Source: Arachis hypogaea (lineage: Eukaryota > Streptophyta > Magnoliopsida > Fabales > Fabaceae). From it: 64,000 nucleotides of DNA. Positions 34,237-44,935 of this stretch are shown here, one piece after another. Each line of letters begins with the position of its first letter. The stretch's first letter is position 1. The translations under genes and the position numbers were made by a program. The DNA is taken from positions 101,339,837 through 101,403,836 of the forward strand of contig NC_092038.1 in the NCBI RefSeq assembly GCF_003086295.3, in the 5' to 3' direction. The notes under the pieces were generated by a model. That model did no database searches. It had not been told where the DNA came from and worked only from the letters and a program-made list of their open reading frames with translations.

Positions 34237-34777
34237 AATAGACAAAAGGGAAATGATAATGATTGTAAGTGGATAAATTTTGTTTTTTTTTTTTTGAATT
34301 AAACGAAAAAGAAAATAAAATAAAACAAACGAAAATTAAGGTGAAAATTCGAAAATCAAAAAGAAAATAAGATCAAAGCAAATTGAGAACTGAATCAATT
34401 AGTTAATTAAAAAGATTTTGAAAATAGCAATTAGAAAGATATGATTGAAAAATTTTTATGAAAAAGATTTGATTTTTGAAAAGAGGAAAGAGAAAAACAC
34501 AAAAGACACCAAACTTAAAACTTTAGAAAATCAAACACAAAATTTTCTAAAATTTTTAAGGAAAAAACACAAAGAGTACACCAAACTTAGAATTTTTATG
34601 AATCAAAAAGGGACTAAGAACATGCAAAATCGAAAATTAAAAGAAAAACAAAAGCATGCAACTGACACCAAACTTAAAATATGAAACTAGACTCAACTAA
34701 AAGACTCTAAACCAACAAAAATAAAACAGTCCTAATCTAAGCAACAAGATAAGCCGTCAGTTGTCCAAACTCAACAA
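34237..34777 (-). other. Untranslated leader of E3
   Basis: AT-rich spacer between primer site and gag with recurring ACACCAAACTTA motifs, the same short word seen at the internal 3' terminus. No ORF is supported. Confidence 0.6.
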
Positions 34778-34795
34778 TCCCCGGCAACGGCGCCA
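34778..34795 (-). other. Primer-binding site of E3 (tRNA-Asp)
   Basis: The + strand is TCCCCGGCAACGGCGCCA, an 18-base match to the tRNA-Asp 3' end, 6 nt from the LTR. Confidence 0.9.
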
Positions 34796-34801
34796 AAAAC
34801 T

Positions 34802-36331
34802 TGGTGCACGAAATTGCAATCACACTTTTGCAATCCCGCACAACTAACCAGCAAGTGTACTAGGTCGTCCAAGTAATACCTTGCGTGAGCAAGGGTCGAT
34901 CCCACAGAGATTGTCAGCTTGAAGCAAGCTATGGTTATCTTGTAAATCTTAGTCAGGATATCAGAAATTATCAGGATTGATTGTGAAAAGCAAAAGAACA
35001 TAAAATGATTACTTGTTTTGCAGTAATGGAGAATAGGTTGAGGTTTGGAGATGCTCCATCTTCTGAATCTCTGCTTTCCTACTGTCTTCTTCTTCAAACA
35101 CGCAAGTCTCCTTCCATGGCAAGCTGTATGTAGGGTTTCACCGTTGTCAATGGCTACCTCCCATCCTCTCAGTGAAAACGATTGCATATGCTCTGTCACA
35201 GCATAGCGGAATTCATCTGTCGGTTCTCAATCAGGCCGGAATAGAATCCAGTGATTCTTTTGCGTCTGTCACTAACGCCCCGCCTTCAGGAGTTTGAAGC
35301 ACGTCACAGTCATTCAGTCATTGAATCCTACTCAGAATACCACAGACAAGGTTTAGACCTTCCGGATTCTCTTGAATGCCGCCATCAGTCTAGCTTATAC
35401 CACGAAGATTCCGGTTAAAGAACCCAAGAGATAACTACTTAATCTAAGGTAGAACGGAGGTGGTTGTCAAGCACGCGTTCATAGTTGAGAATGATGATGA
35501 TTGTCACGGATCATCACATTCATCCGGGTTAAGAACAAGTATTATCTTAGAATGGAAGCAAGCATGATTGAATGAGAAACAGTAGTAATTGCATTAATCC
35601 ATCAAGACACAGCAGAGCTCCTCACCCCCAACCATGGGGTTTAGAGACTCATGCTGTAGAAAGTACACAAAGAAGGGTGTAAAGTGTCATGAGGTCATAA
35701 GGTACTGATACAATGTCAAAAGATCCTATTAATAGTAAACTAGTAGCCTAGGGTGTACAGAAATGAGTAAATGACGTAAAAATCCACTTCTGGGTCCACT
35801 TGGTGTGTGCTTGGGCTGAGCAATGAAGCAATTTCGTGTAGAGACCTTTTCTGGAGTTAAACGCCAGCTTTCATGCCAGTTTGGGCGTTTAACTCCAAGT
35901 TTTATGCTAGTTCCGGCGTTTAACGCTGGAATTTCTGAGGCTGTTTTGCCACGCCGGTTTGGGCCATCAAATCTTGGGCAAAGTATGGACTATCATATAT
36001 TTCTGGAAAGCCCAGGATGTCTACTTTCCAACGCCGTTGAGAGCGCGCCAATTGGACTTCTTTAGCTCCAGAAAATCCACTTCGAGTGCAGGGAGGTCAG
36101 AATCCAACAGCATCTGCAGTCCTTTTTGGTCTCGAAATCAGATTTTTGCTCAGGACCCTCAATTTCAGCCAGAAAATACCTAAAATCACAGAAAAACACA
36201 CAAACTCATAGTAAAGTCCAGAAAAGTGAATTTTAGCTAAAAACTAATAAAAATATACTAAAAACTAACTAAATCATACTAAAAACATACTAAAAACAAT
36301 GCCAAAAAGCATACAAATTATCCGCTCATCA
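34802..36331 (-). repeat. 5' LTR of E3
   Basis: A 1530-bp copy offset exactly 10,053 bp from the 3' LTR with no indels detected. Palindromes lie at 35853, 35884 and 35915. It is followed by target duplication GGGAT at 36332-36336. Confidence 0.95.
35853..35927 (-). promoter_or_regulatory. 31-bp-spaced palindrome row in E3 5' LTR
   Basis: Same three units as in the 3' LTR, at 35853, 35884 and 35915, in the U3 region that would drive transcription of E3. Confidence 0.8.
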
Positions 36332-38260
36332 GGGATCATGTCAGGTTCATTAAACAAATGTTAGAGACAATTATGGGTTCATTTATTGTATCTCAAGGAC
36401 TATTATGTATCATGACAAAAGTTACTTCAATGTTGTGTTCACATGCAGGACCTGCTTTCTATTGTCCAGGAGGTTATGCCTCATGTCCACCATAGGTTCT
36501 GCATGTGGCACTTATGGAGAAACTTTAACAAGCAGTGGAAAGATTTAGAGTTAAGGGAGTTGGTTACTCTGGGAATGCGCAAGATCAATCACTTATCAAG
36601 ATTTCTCTGACAACATGAAGAAGATTAAGAAAATTAATGAAGATGTCTGGAATTACCTGAACAAGTGACCTAGGGACTTGTGGACAAAGTCAGCATTTAG
36701 TCATAGTCCAAAACTTGATAATATCTGCAATAACACACATGAGGTCTTTAATGCAATAATTAAAGAAGCAAGGGCCAAGCCAATCATCACTCTACTTGAG
36801 GAAGTCAGAATGTTTGTGATGAAAACAATCGCTAAAAACAAAGTTAAGCTAGCCAACCATGCGGGAAAGCTACCACCAGTGGTTTAAAGTAGGTTGGACA
36901 AGATCAGAAAGGCCTCTAAAAATTAGATGTCAATCTGGACTGGAAATGATTAGTATGAAAAGTTTGAAGTGCATGGTCATCCAACAAACATGATAGTGGA
37001 TTTGAGCAAGCGACTGTGCACATGTCAGTTTTGGATGTTAATAGGTAATTAACCAGCCTTTAGATCCTCTTTTTTTCGAATAATTGATTACTTTAATAAC
37101 ACATTTGTTTGTTAATTACTTCAGGCATGCCTTGTGTGCATGCGTGTGCAGCTCTCGCAAGGGTAAATAAGAGACCTAAAGATTTCTGTCATAAGTGGCT
37201 CACCATAGACGCATATAGAGACACTTTTGCACATTATATAAATTTATTGCCTGGACAATCTCTGTGGGAGAAATCTGAGTAGAATAAGCCACAATTTTCA
37301 AAGACCAAGAAAAAGACCGAACCACTCACAAAGAAAAGGAGAAAGGATGCAGATGAGAGCAATAGAGGAAGCAAGAAATCCAAGATGACTGGGACCCTAA
37401 AGAAACAACTTAAATCCTTTACTTGTAGATACTACCTACAGAAGGAGCACACCAAGAGGAGTTGTCCAAAAAAGAGAGCAGCTGATGTTGCTGCTGCTCT
37501 TGCAGCTGCAGCTGCAGCTGTCGCTGCTGTTAAGAAAAAGCCCAATGCACAAGGAAATGCTGTTGATGCACCTGCTCAAGCTCTTCCAGAAAAACCTGCT
37601 CAAACTTCTCCAGAAGCACCTCCTCAAGCTCCTCCAGATGCACCTCCTCAATCTCCTTATGTTACTGCACCGGTTGATATCCAGGTGGTTGAGATCGACC
37701 TCTCCCAACCAAACTACTCGAATGCACAACAGTCACAACAGTCTCAAGAGGTAGTTGCATTTAGTTTCATAAATCACATTTAATATTGTTATGCACATTC
37801 AAAATAAAATTATGTATTATTTAAATGAAACAGGATCCACCTGCGAGACCATCCAAGTTGCAGACCAGAAAGAGGTCATCACCACCACTATCATGATCGG
37901 CCACTATGGATCCATTATAAGAATCAAGCTCAGCCACAGCTTTTAAACTGGTTAACTTCCTGAAATTTGTCGCAACACCTGGCTTCAAGCCACCAAAAAA
38001 AAGGAAGATGTACTTGATCTGTGCAGCCTATTTTGGATGATACTGTGAATCTTTTTGTGAATCGTACTTTTGTTTTGTGGCCTAAATTTTTGGCAGTAAA
38101 TTGTTTATATATTTGGATACAATATAAGAATGATTGGCACTCTCTATCCTTGCTATGGGTGTATTTTGAAGTTAGGACTAGTCTTTACTCTTTTAGGAGA
38201 GTTGTTATTAATATGACAGAGGTACTGTTACTTTTGTTAAAACTTATTGATATGGTAATA

Positions 38261-38297
<37 letters not shown>

Positions 38298-38319
38298 GTT
38301 ATTATTATTATTATTATTA
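38261..38319. repeat. (ATT)n microsatellite
   Basis: About 59 bp of ATT/TTA triplets with one G interruption near 38298, between the transposase 3' end and the GRF ORF. Confidence 0.95.
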
Positions 38320-38506
38320 CAATTTGTTTCGCGTTAATTATGCTACTTTAGATTTCTTTTTGCAATTTTTTCCAACAATTTTATTGGATGACAGAAAACA
38401 ACTTGCTTCAGTTTATACAATGACTAACAACTTAAAAATTTGACAAGAACATTTTGTCTTTCTTCTACTACACATTAACCCTAACCACAGTAAAACAAAA
38501 TCATCT

Positions 38507-38977
38507 TCAAGTTTTAACTACCAACATGAAACCAGCAACAAACACTATAAACAGAACCAAAAATAAAATGAACATCTTTGGGGTTCTAACTTCAGCATCT
38601 AATTTTTCATTTCTCCAAATCAAGTTCACCCTCACTTGGTCACCATCCTCGATAGAAATTATCCTTCCTCCGAGGCCTTCTTCTCTAATGTCAGCCCAGA
38701 CAAACAAACGACACCACCTTTTTCCATTAACATTGTAGTTAGGACACCCAAAGAATGACTTGTTAGGGTTAGCCTCTATTGTGGACCACTGAAGAACAAG
38801 GGGGTAATCACACCCACACCACCGTAAAACGCGCGATGCTCTACTTTGACTGAAAATCCTTGTGTTGGATCGCATGAAACTCTGGCTACCACTTGAAATT
38901 ATGATTCTAAACTCAGAAGGGCATAGGAAACGAAGAACCAAAAAGAAATGGGAAGAAGAAGAAGAGGATGAAGTCAC
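38507..38977 (-). CDS. Small GRF-zinc-finger/TM protein, second ORF of MULE-1
   Basis: An intact 156-codon ORF. A Ser-rich N-terminus is followed by a GRF-type zinc finger around residues 50-95 (CGCDYPLVLQWSTIEANPN, SFFGCPNYN, WCRLFVWAD). A single C-terminal membrane segment (MFILFLVLFIVFVAGFMLVV) follows. GRF fingers bind single-stranded nucleic acid; small GRF-TM proteins of the At4g04775 type are common in legume genomes. The ORF starts about 90 bp inside the right end of MULE-1 and converges with the transposase, the layout of mudrA/mudrB in maize MuDR. It has survived while the transposase decayed. The N-terminal start is uncertain; the Met before RSNTRIFSQSR (residue 35) is an alternative. 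Function is not known. Confidence 0.6.
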   Translation of the reverse strand: MTSSSSSSSHFFLVLRFLCPSEFRIIISSGSQSFMRSNTRIFSQSRASRVLRWCGCDYPLVLQWSTIEANPNKSFFGCPNYNVNGKRWCRLFVWADIREEGLGGRIISIEDGDQVRVNLIWRNEKLDAEVRTPKMFILFLVLFIVFVAGFMLVVKT

Positions 38978-39067
38978 GGAATCAATTTAGGTTATAAAAA
39001 GGGGATAAAGACTAAATTGGAGCTAATCAAATTTTATGCCACCTCATCTAACCGTTAGTGTGTCCAG

Positions 39068-39243
39068 CGTAGCAACAATTGGCCACGTCACTAATGCCGT
39101 CAGTGTTCCGGTGATAAAAAATAGGACAAGGAATAATGTGGTACATTTTTTCGAATCTGGGGGACTAATTTAGTGCAATCAAGATTTGGAGGACAAAATC
39201 AGTGCAACTCGCCAATCTTAGAGACTAAAGTGGGGTTCTCAAC
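39068..39243 (-). repeat. Right terminal inverted repeat of MULE-1
   Basis: Ends near 39243 with CTAAAGTGGGGTTCTC. Its reverse complement aligns with 3800-3976. It keeps many C/G bases that are T/A in the left end. Confidence 0.65.
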
Positions 39244-40037
39244 CATACCATACAAATGTAATGAAATTAATTAAGATTATAACTATTATACGATTTAACT
39301 GTTCCGTTATATATAAGTGTATGTTTAGATTGATATTTTGTGGAGTTTAAATAAAAGTAATTTATAAAATTAATCTTGGATAAAGATAAATTTGTATTAA
39401 TATGATTTATGTTTGACAATTTTATATTAAAATTAATTTTAATAAAATAAATATTATTTAAATAATATTAATTAAAATAATTTTTAGATAAATAATTACC
39501 AAAAAATATAATATTAAATTATAATATTATTTTTTTAAATATATTTAATTTTTTTATACTTTTTTAGTATGACTTTTATATAATATTTTTTTAGTATGTT
39601 ATAATTTTTTACTATTATAATAAAAATTAATATTTATTTATTAAATTAAAAATAATATAAAAATTGATAAAATATATTTTATATTAAAAATAAAAATAAT
39701 ATATGAATAAATTAATAATTATTTTAGTATTTTTTATAAGTACCCTCAGTAATTTTATTTTTATTACTGTTTTGGATTCAGCTATTTTATTATTATTTAT
39801 AGCTAATTTTTTATTTAATTTATTATTTTTAATAAGAACAATAATACATACTATAAAATTAGAATAATAAGTCGTACACAAATTATAATGATAAATTTTA
39901 TAATGTCAAATAAAAAAGTATTTTATAATTTTTTTAATACTTTCAGTATTTTTTATGTAATATTATTTTAGACTATAAATTTTTATTATTTATGACTCTA
40001 TTATTTGTTATGTATGATCAATTTTTTATTTATCTTA

Positions 40038-40335
40038 TCTTTTTTAATAGGATCAATAATTCATATTACAATAAAATTACAATAAAAAATTTAATAAAAA
40101 TAAATAAAAAATTAAAATATAAAAGAGAGTACTAAAATGATTAAAAAATTGAAATATTTACGTGTCTAAAAGTGACTACAACAAATCTTTTTTAATGGAA
40201 TCAATAATTCATATTACAATAAACTTACAATAAAAAATTTAATAAAAATAAATAGAAAATTAAAACATGAAAGAGAATACTAAAATGATAAAAAAAAATT
40301 GAAATATTTACGTGTCTAAAATGACTACAACAAAT
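40038..40335. repeat. Tandem duplication, two copies of about 149 bp
   Basis: TCTTTTTTAATAGGATCAAT near 40038 and TCTTTTTTAATGGAATCAAT near 40187 begin two aligned copies. Both contain ATTTACGTGTCTAAAA and end in GACTACAACAAATCT. The copies differ by a few bases and small indels. Confidence 0.8.
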
Positions 40336-41140
40336 CTAAAAATTCTTATCGAAAAAACTATTAGAACCAATAAGGACTAGAAAAATCAAATGTAAATATA
40401 CATTAAGTGAATGCAGAAGCTATAACTTCTTCTTGCTTCAGGTGAACAAGCGCATTTAGGACGAAAAATCAATGTCTGCGTGCAGAGTAAAAAAAGTTAC
40501 CAAACACAAAAGGAAAGCGTTAAAAAATATAAATGCATTGAAATTCTTACACTGAAATTTTGCTACAAAAACATAAAAATCTCTTTTTTAATATTACATT
40601 TTTTTTCTTCTTATTATTTTTCTTTCTTTCTATCTTTCTTCTTTTTCTGTTGCACTTAGTTCTTTTTTTAAGAGTATTGCTTCTCGTATTAGATTTAAAT
40701 GAATATGTCTATACTATATTACAATCATATTTAGTTAAATGAATTCTTACTAGAAATTAAAATAATACCAAAATTTATTATATAACGCAGTGAAATTAAG
40801 TAGAACAAGTAAAAAAATTCGAAAAAGAATTAATAATGTCATTTACGCGTAAGAAGGAGATGATGTATCTAATATATAAAACAATACATAAATTTTTAAA
40901 GAATAACACCAAAATATCTTTACTTTAACACCGAAATTTCCATCTAAATGATGTGATAGAATTAAAAATTTATTTCATGAAAACTTGACTTGTAGAGTCA
41001 CAAATTTTAATAGAAAAAAATACCTGAAAAAATTTGAAGATAACGCAGCAAAAGTAAGCACAATAAGTGCAAAATTAGATAGAGAATGAATAATATTTTT
41101 TGTGTATAAGAAGCTAAGACGATGATGACTATGATAACAA

Positions 41141-41167
41141 TAATGATAATGATAATGATAATGATAA
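41141..41167. repeat. (ATGATA)n microsatellite
   Basis: A short run of ATGATA hexamers, giving Met/Ile repeats if translated; not coding. Confidence 0.85.
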
Positions 41168-42689
41168 AGATGGAGAAGGAAAAGGAGAAAAAGAAAGGAA
41201 GAGGAGAAATTCAAATGAAAAAAAAAAGACTAAAAGATGGTAGTAGTGATGATAGTAAGTTAGTATCGACGACGACAATAACAAAAAAAATGAAAAAAAA
41301 GAAAGAAGAAAAAAAGAAAAAGTAATAGCAGAAATGTAAGTAAGTATTAAAAAGAAAAATTAAAAAAAAAGAAAAGCATGCGTATAAAATACCAAACACA
41401 TTAATCACTTGATTAAATTTGGTTAACTATTCTACTTAATTAAAGAGTTTTTTTCATAACTTAACTAGGATGATTTAGATTTTAAATAATATATTTTGTC
41501 TAGATTATATGTAATAAAATATATTTTAGGAAAAGAAATAATGTACCAACCCTTCTCGTATTTTTCTTATGCATGTATAGATAAATTTAAGAAAATAATA
41601 ATTCATTGTAATTAAGAATCACTCACCATAATAAATTATTGCCTATTTAAGATATATTATTATTATTGTGATTATTATTATAATTAAATTTTGTAAATTT
41701 ATATTATACTTAACAGCATAATCTTTACAGCAGACTATTATTTATCTGTCATTTCGATGCTTTATCATTTTTCCTCCTATTTTTTGTTTATGCATCTATC
41801 TATCTATTCTATTTTTTATTAATTAATATGGTCAATATAATCGCATTTGTTTACAGACATAAAAAAAATAAAATAAGAATAAAGAGACACTAAATTATAT
41901 TTAATTGGTAAGATATAAATAAAGATATTATGATTTAAGATATTAAATTAGTATATTTTGTATTTATTTTGATAAAAAAAATATAAAAATGTAAACAAAG
42001 AGATATAATTTATTTTTTATTATTTTTATTAATTTTTTATAATGATATTTTTATTATTATATATTTTTTTAATTTTTTAAATAAAAATGAATTAAATTTT
42101 TATAATTTATTTTAATTTATTACCAAATAAAATATAAAAATATTAATTTTTGTATCTTGATCTTTTGTATCTTATTTTAATATCTTATTTTATCTATTTT
42201 TAAATGTCTTATCTTATCTGTTTTTAGAACTGAACGTAATTTAAAATATTAAATGTTCTCTAAGTCCTTTCAAGCAACTGTTATTAATTATTAAAAATAA
42301 TTATTTAATAATTTAATGAGTAATCAAGAAAATCATAGGATTAATACATAAATAATAAATAATAATTATTAAATAGTAAAAATTTCGTTAGCGAGTTTAG
42401 AACTCCGCTAGGGAGACAATGGAAAATCTTTATAACGTATATAATGGACTGATTATTTAGTCCAATAGGAATAAATAGTAAAAACTAGCCCACAGATTAC
42501 TCTAAATTTAAAAATTTCAATTTCGTTATTTCACAAAACCAACCATCTAATCTTAATTACGACCCCCTTTTTACCCCAAATTCTCCTTCCTCCAAAACGG
42601 CACCCACCCACCGCCTTCTCCATCGAACATCCAATCTCATCGGAGTGCAGCTTCCACCTCAATTAGCCCGCCTCTCTTGCATGCGTGTG

Positions 42690-43600
42690 TCTCCCTCTCA
42701 TCCCCCGGCAGCCCAGGTTGAGCCCTCCACCGTCGTTCCAGTTGCGCGTTCTGGTGAGTGGCTCGCCACTCTCTCTTGTGCCGGTACCCAGCCTAGTCGT
42801 CCTGTCCTCCCTCCGCCGCCATAACTCCGTAAATCATCACCGTCGTGTACGCTGAACAAGTTGGCCCTCTTGCTGCCATGGCATCCACCCCCAACTGAAC
42901 AGGTTGGTTGATGAATATGTTTATTTGATGAATTTGGTTTTACTTGTAACTGGATGTTCATGCTAAGAATTTGTTGTTGAGTTTCTTGATGTTCTTTTCA
43001 TAATTAAGAACACCATGGTAGGGATTTGAATTTTTTGGAACGTATTGACCAAGTCGATGCTATTGATGGTTGCATTGGTGTTTATTTTAGCACAAAAAAA
43101 TTTTCAGATGCTCATTTTAGTATGTACAGTAGTTTTGGCTTGCTATGTTGATGTTTGCGTCCCTTAAATTTTAGCGCGGGTCTCTTGTGTCATCCGCAGG
43201 ACGCCTTCTTCGTCATTCTAGTTGCATGTCGCTGCTGACTGTGTCGCCGCTCTCTCGCACGCCGGCATCCATCCTGAGGTTTGCGTCCTGCGTCGCCGCC
43301 CTAGCCTCCCAGCCCGTCGAAGCCATGACCGCTGAACAGGTTGCCTTCCTTGCTGCTACGGCACCCACGACCAGCCATACCTGCTACCAAAGGTTAGTTG
43401 ATTAATATGGTTAGTTGATGATAATGATTTTACTTGTAATTAGATATTCATGCTCTAAATCTTTCTGACTTAGTTGGTTGTTCATAATTAAGAATATGAT
43501 GGTTGGAATTTGAATGTATTGGAACGTATCGAACAAGTTGTTGATGTTGACAGTTGCATTGGATTTAATTAAGAACACTATATTGATTGCTGTTTGTTTT
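42690..43600. repeat. GC-rich direct repeat pair, about 490 bp apart
   Basis: Segments about 42690-43085 and 43180-43570 share order and wording: GCCGG followed by CCATCC/CCCAGCC, GCTGAACA(A/G)GTTG, TTGCTGC, a TTGATG/TTAGTTGATGA block, TTTTACTTGTAA, CATAATTAAGAA, TGGAACGTAT and GTTGCATTGG. Identity is moderate. An upstream motif (CTCCGCTAGGGAGACAATGG near 42402) looks like a dispersed repeat. It may be the end region of an uncharacterised transposon; no ORF is convincing. Confidence 0.55.
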
Positions 43601-44449
43601 GGATTTAGCAATGTAATAACATATCTATTATAACTTAATCACTTATATCTAACTGCAATAATTTCAAGCATACTTGAATTCAGTGAATGGTAAACTAAAT
43701 CCAATTCAACAGTATGACCACGTTCCGTCTCATCAATTTCTAGCTCAGTCACATCCATCACTTCCACAACCTGCAATCGAACGTAAACAAAAAAACTAAC
43801 CAAAGGAATTAAGTGACATATGGTACTATGACATAAATATCAACAATATAAACCACCAAGAAAATGACTAACTTAAATTGGATTAAGTATGTTAGTAAAA
43901 TTTTAGTTTATATAATAGACACCATGCTCACAATATTTTTTAAAAAATTCTTATAATTAGTCAAAATTATGTTAAATTCAATCCAAATCAAATAAATATC
44001 CAAATTAGAATGAAAATAACTATCAGCCTACCTAGTAAAATGAACATCCGATTTTGTTTAAAGGGCTTAAAGAAAAATACAGTTTAGTATTTGTTTCACA
44101 AACCTAAATGTCACATAACCCTATTATTTATGTCATTGTCTCAATCGACATAAAAGGAAGGAGCTAGTCAGGATCAAATGAGTATTTAGTATGAATCAAT
44201 ATCAATATCACAGTGCAAAAATAGTACATAAGAAAATGTTGAATAAATAAGATTAGGCAAAAAAGAGTAGCCAAAGATAGTTAGCAATAAATACAATAGC
44301 CACACTTTACACATATACATGAATATACTAAAAACAGCAACTGATATGTTTATATTCTCAACTTCTGATGTTCTCTTAGAGAAAAAAGTAGGTAATGGAA
44401 AGCTGATATAAGATTTACATAAAATTAAATTGAACTAATCTTTGCATAA
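43601..44449. other. AT-rich DNA, possible 3' UTR of the senescence-domain fragment
   Basis: No ORF is supported. The DNA directly after the stop at 44450 (read on minus) is unique-looking and could be transcribed 3' UTR carried with the fragment. Confidence 0.35.
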
Positions 44450-44650
44450 TTACTTGAAACTTTTGACCTTAAATTCCTCAGCTGCAGCTTTAACACCAGT
44501 TTTGGCCAGGGAGGTAGGTTTAAGCACACTCGTAGGGTTAAGAGCCTTCCTAATCTTAACAGCAGTCCAAGCAGCACTCAAAGCATGACCAACAATACCA
44601 AACTCTTCTTTTGCCGCCTCAGCAGCCTGATCTCCATATTTAAAGTATAA
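44450..44650 (-). pseudogene. ERD7/senescence-domain gene fragment (C-terminal exon)
   Basis: Minus-strand translation gives KYGDQAAEAAKEEFGIVGHA, then AWTAVKIRKALNP, LKPTSLAKTGVKAAAEEF and a stop at 44450-44452. This is the C-terminal end of the plant senescence domain (ERD7 and relatives, dehydration- and senescence-associated lipid-droplet/membrane proteins). Only the last ~60 codons are present. Upstream on the same strand the sequence switches, with no splice acceptor, to LINE ORF2. It is a captured or orphaned fragment, not a gene. Confidence 0.65.
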
Positions 44651-44669
44651 AAATGTCCAATATCACTTC

Positions 44670-44935
44670 CGAACTCTTAGAGAATGAATGGAAATTCAAT
44701 CACACATCTTTTGCTTGTGGACTCCACGTACTCCCATCCCATCGTACTATACCCCCAAATCCGTGCAACATCAAATTTAGCGATCACCCTCCTCTTTGTT
44801 TCAAGAAAACCTAACATGTTTAGTTTATAGTTTTTTTTCAAAGATTTCACCATGCTCAATTTGCATTCCCTCTCAATCTCCGAATATTCCAACAGTTAAA
44901 AATCATTCAAACAAATTTTTACTCACTTTATTGTG
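44670..44935 (-). pseudogene. LINE ORF2 endonuclease N-terminus, truncated
   Basis: The segment reads KLSMVKSLKKNYKLNMLGFL, then ETKRRVIAKFDVARIWGY and GWEYVES, the opening of the AP-endonuclease domain of plant LINE ORF2, including the catalytic Glu of ETK. The upstream start is degenerate. Translation stops at 44677 or runs into the senescence-domain fragment out of register. Confidence 0.55.

Larger units (their letters stand above)
24749..36331 (-). mobile_element. Element E3: full-length Athila-like LTR retrotransposon, 11,583 bp
   Basis: Two 1530-bp LTRs (24749-26278 and 34802-36331) with TG/CA ends are flanked by the 5-bp duplication GGGAT at 24744-24748 and 36332-36336. About 12 LTR differences were counted (0.8%), which at usual plant rates means well under one million years. 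Element order on minus: LTR, tRNA-Asp primer site, gag, protease, RT, RNase H, integrase, hairpin, palindrome array, ORF3, 3' untranslated region, LTR. All coding regions carry breaks. It inserted into an intron of the MULE-1 transposase pseudogene. Confidence 0.95.
22829..37896 (+). pseudogene. MULE-1 (MuDR-type) transposase pseudogene, intron carries element E3
   Basis: Visible pieces in order: a Lys/Pro-rich linker (22829-23250); an acidic segment and a MuDR N-terminal DNA-binding region (23401-24275; RFGDLKLEVGMKF, ASRDHDKTCWQIK); the start of the DDE catalytic core (LIGLDGAFLKT near 24295, then MSDMQK); an intron from 24513 to 36448; EVMPHVHHRFCMWHLWRNF; EARAKPIITLLEEVRMF; a SWIM zinc finger (CTCQFW, then MPCVHAC across another intron); a CCHC-like knuckle (CRYYLQKEHTKRSC) and an Ala/Pro tail. 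The last exon is 37834-37896. The frame is broken by many stops (for example 23779-23781, 24326-24328, 36667-36669) and frameshifts (near 23838, 24275, 36560). Without E3 the long intron would be about 348 bp. The 5' end is lost at retroelement A. Confidence 0.85.
3800..39243 (+). mobile_element. MULE-1: ancient MuDR-like transposon split by nested retroelements
   Basis: The left end (3800-3976) and right end (39068-39243) are degenerate inverted repeats of each other. Between them, in the expected orientation, lie a MULE transposase pseudogene on + and a small zinc-finger/TM ORF on -. Subtracting retroelement A with its insertions (about 4340-22828) and E3 (24749-36331 plus TSD) leaves about 5.3 kb, a normal size for an autonomous MULE. 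No 9-11 bp target duplication could be recognised outside the ends, so it remains possible that the two ends come from different elements. Confidence 0.65.
39250..42380. other. AT-rich intergenic DNA
   Basis: Extremely AT-rich with no credible gene on either strand. It contains a tandem duplication (40038-40335), a short (ATGATA)n run and a possible MITE between about 41885 and 42245. Open frames here are Lys/Ile/Phe-rich products of base composition. Confidence 0.7.

Noticed and set aside
41885..42245. AT-rich MITE with inverted ends
   Set aside because: Some inverted wording (AAGATACTAAATT-like) is present, but ends and a target duplication could not be fixed in such AT-rich DNA.
42698..42961. 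87-aa minus ORF in the GC-rich segment
   Set aside because: Not conserved in the sister repeat at 43180 and without recognisable domain.
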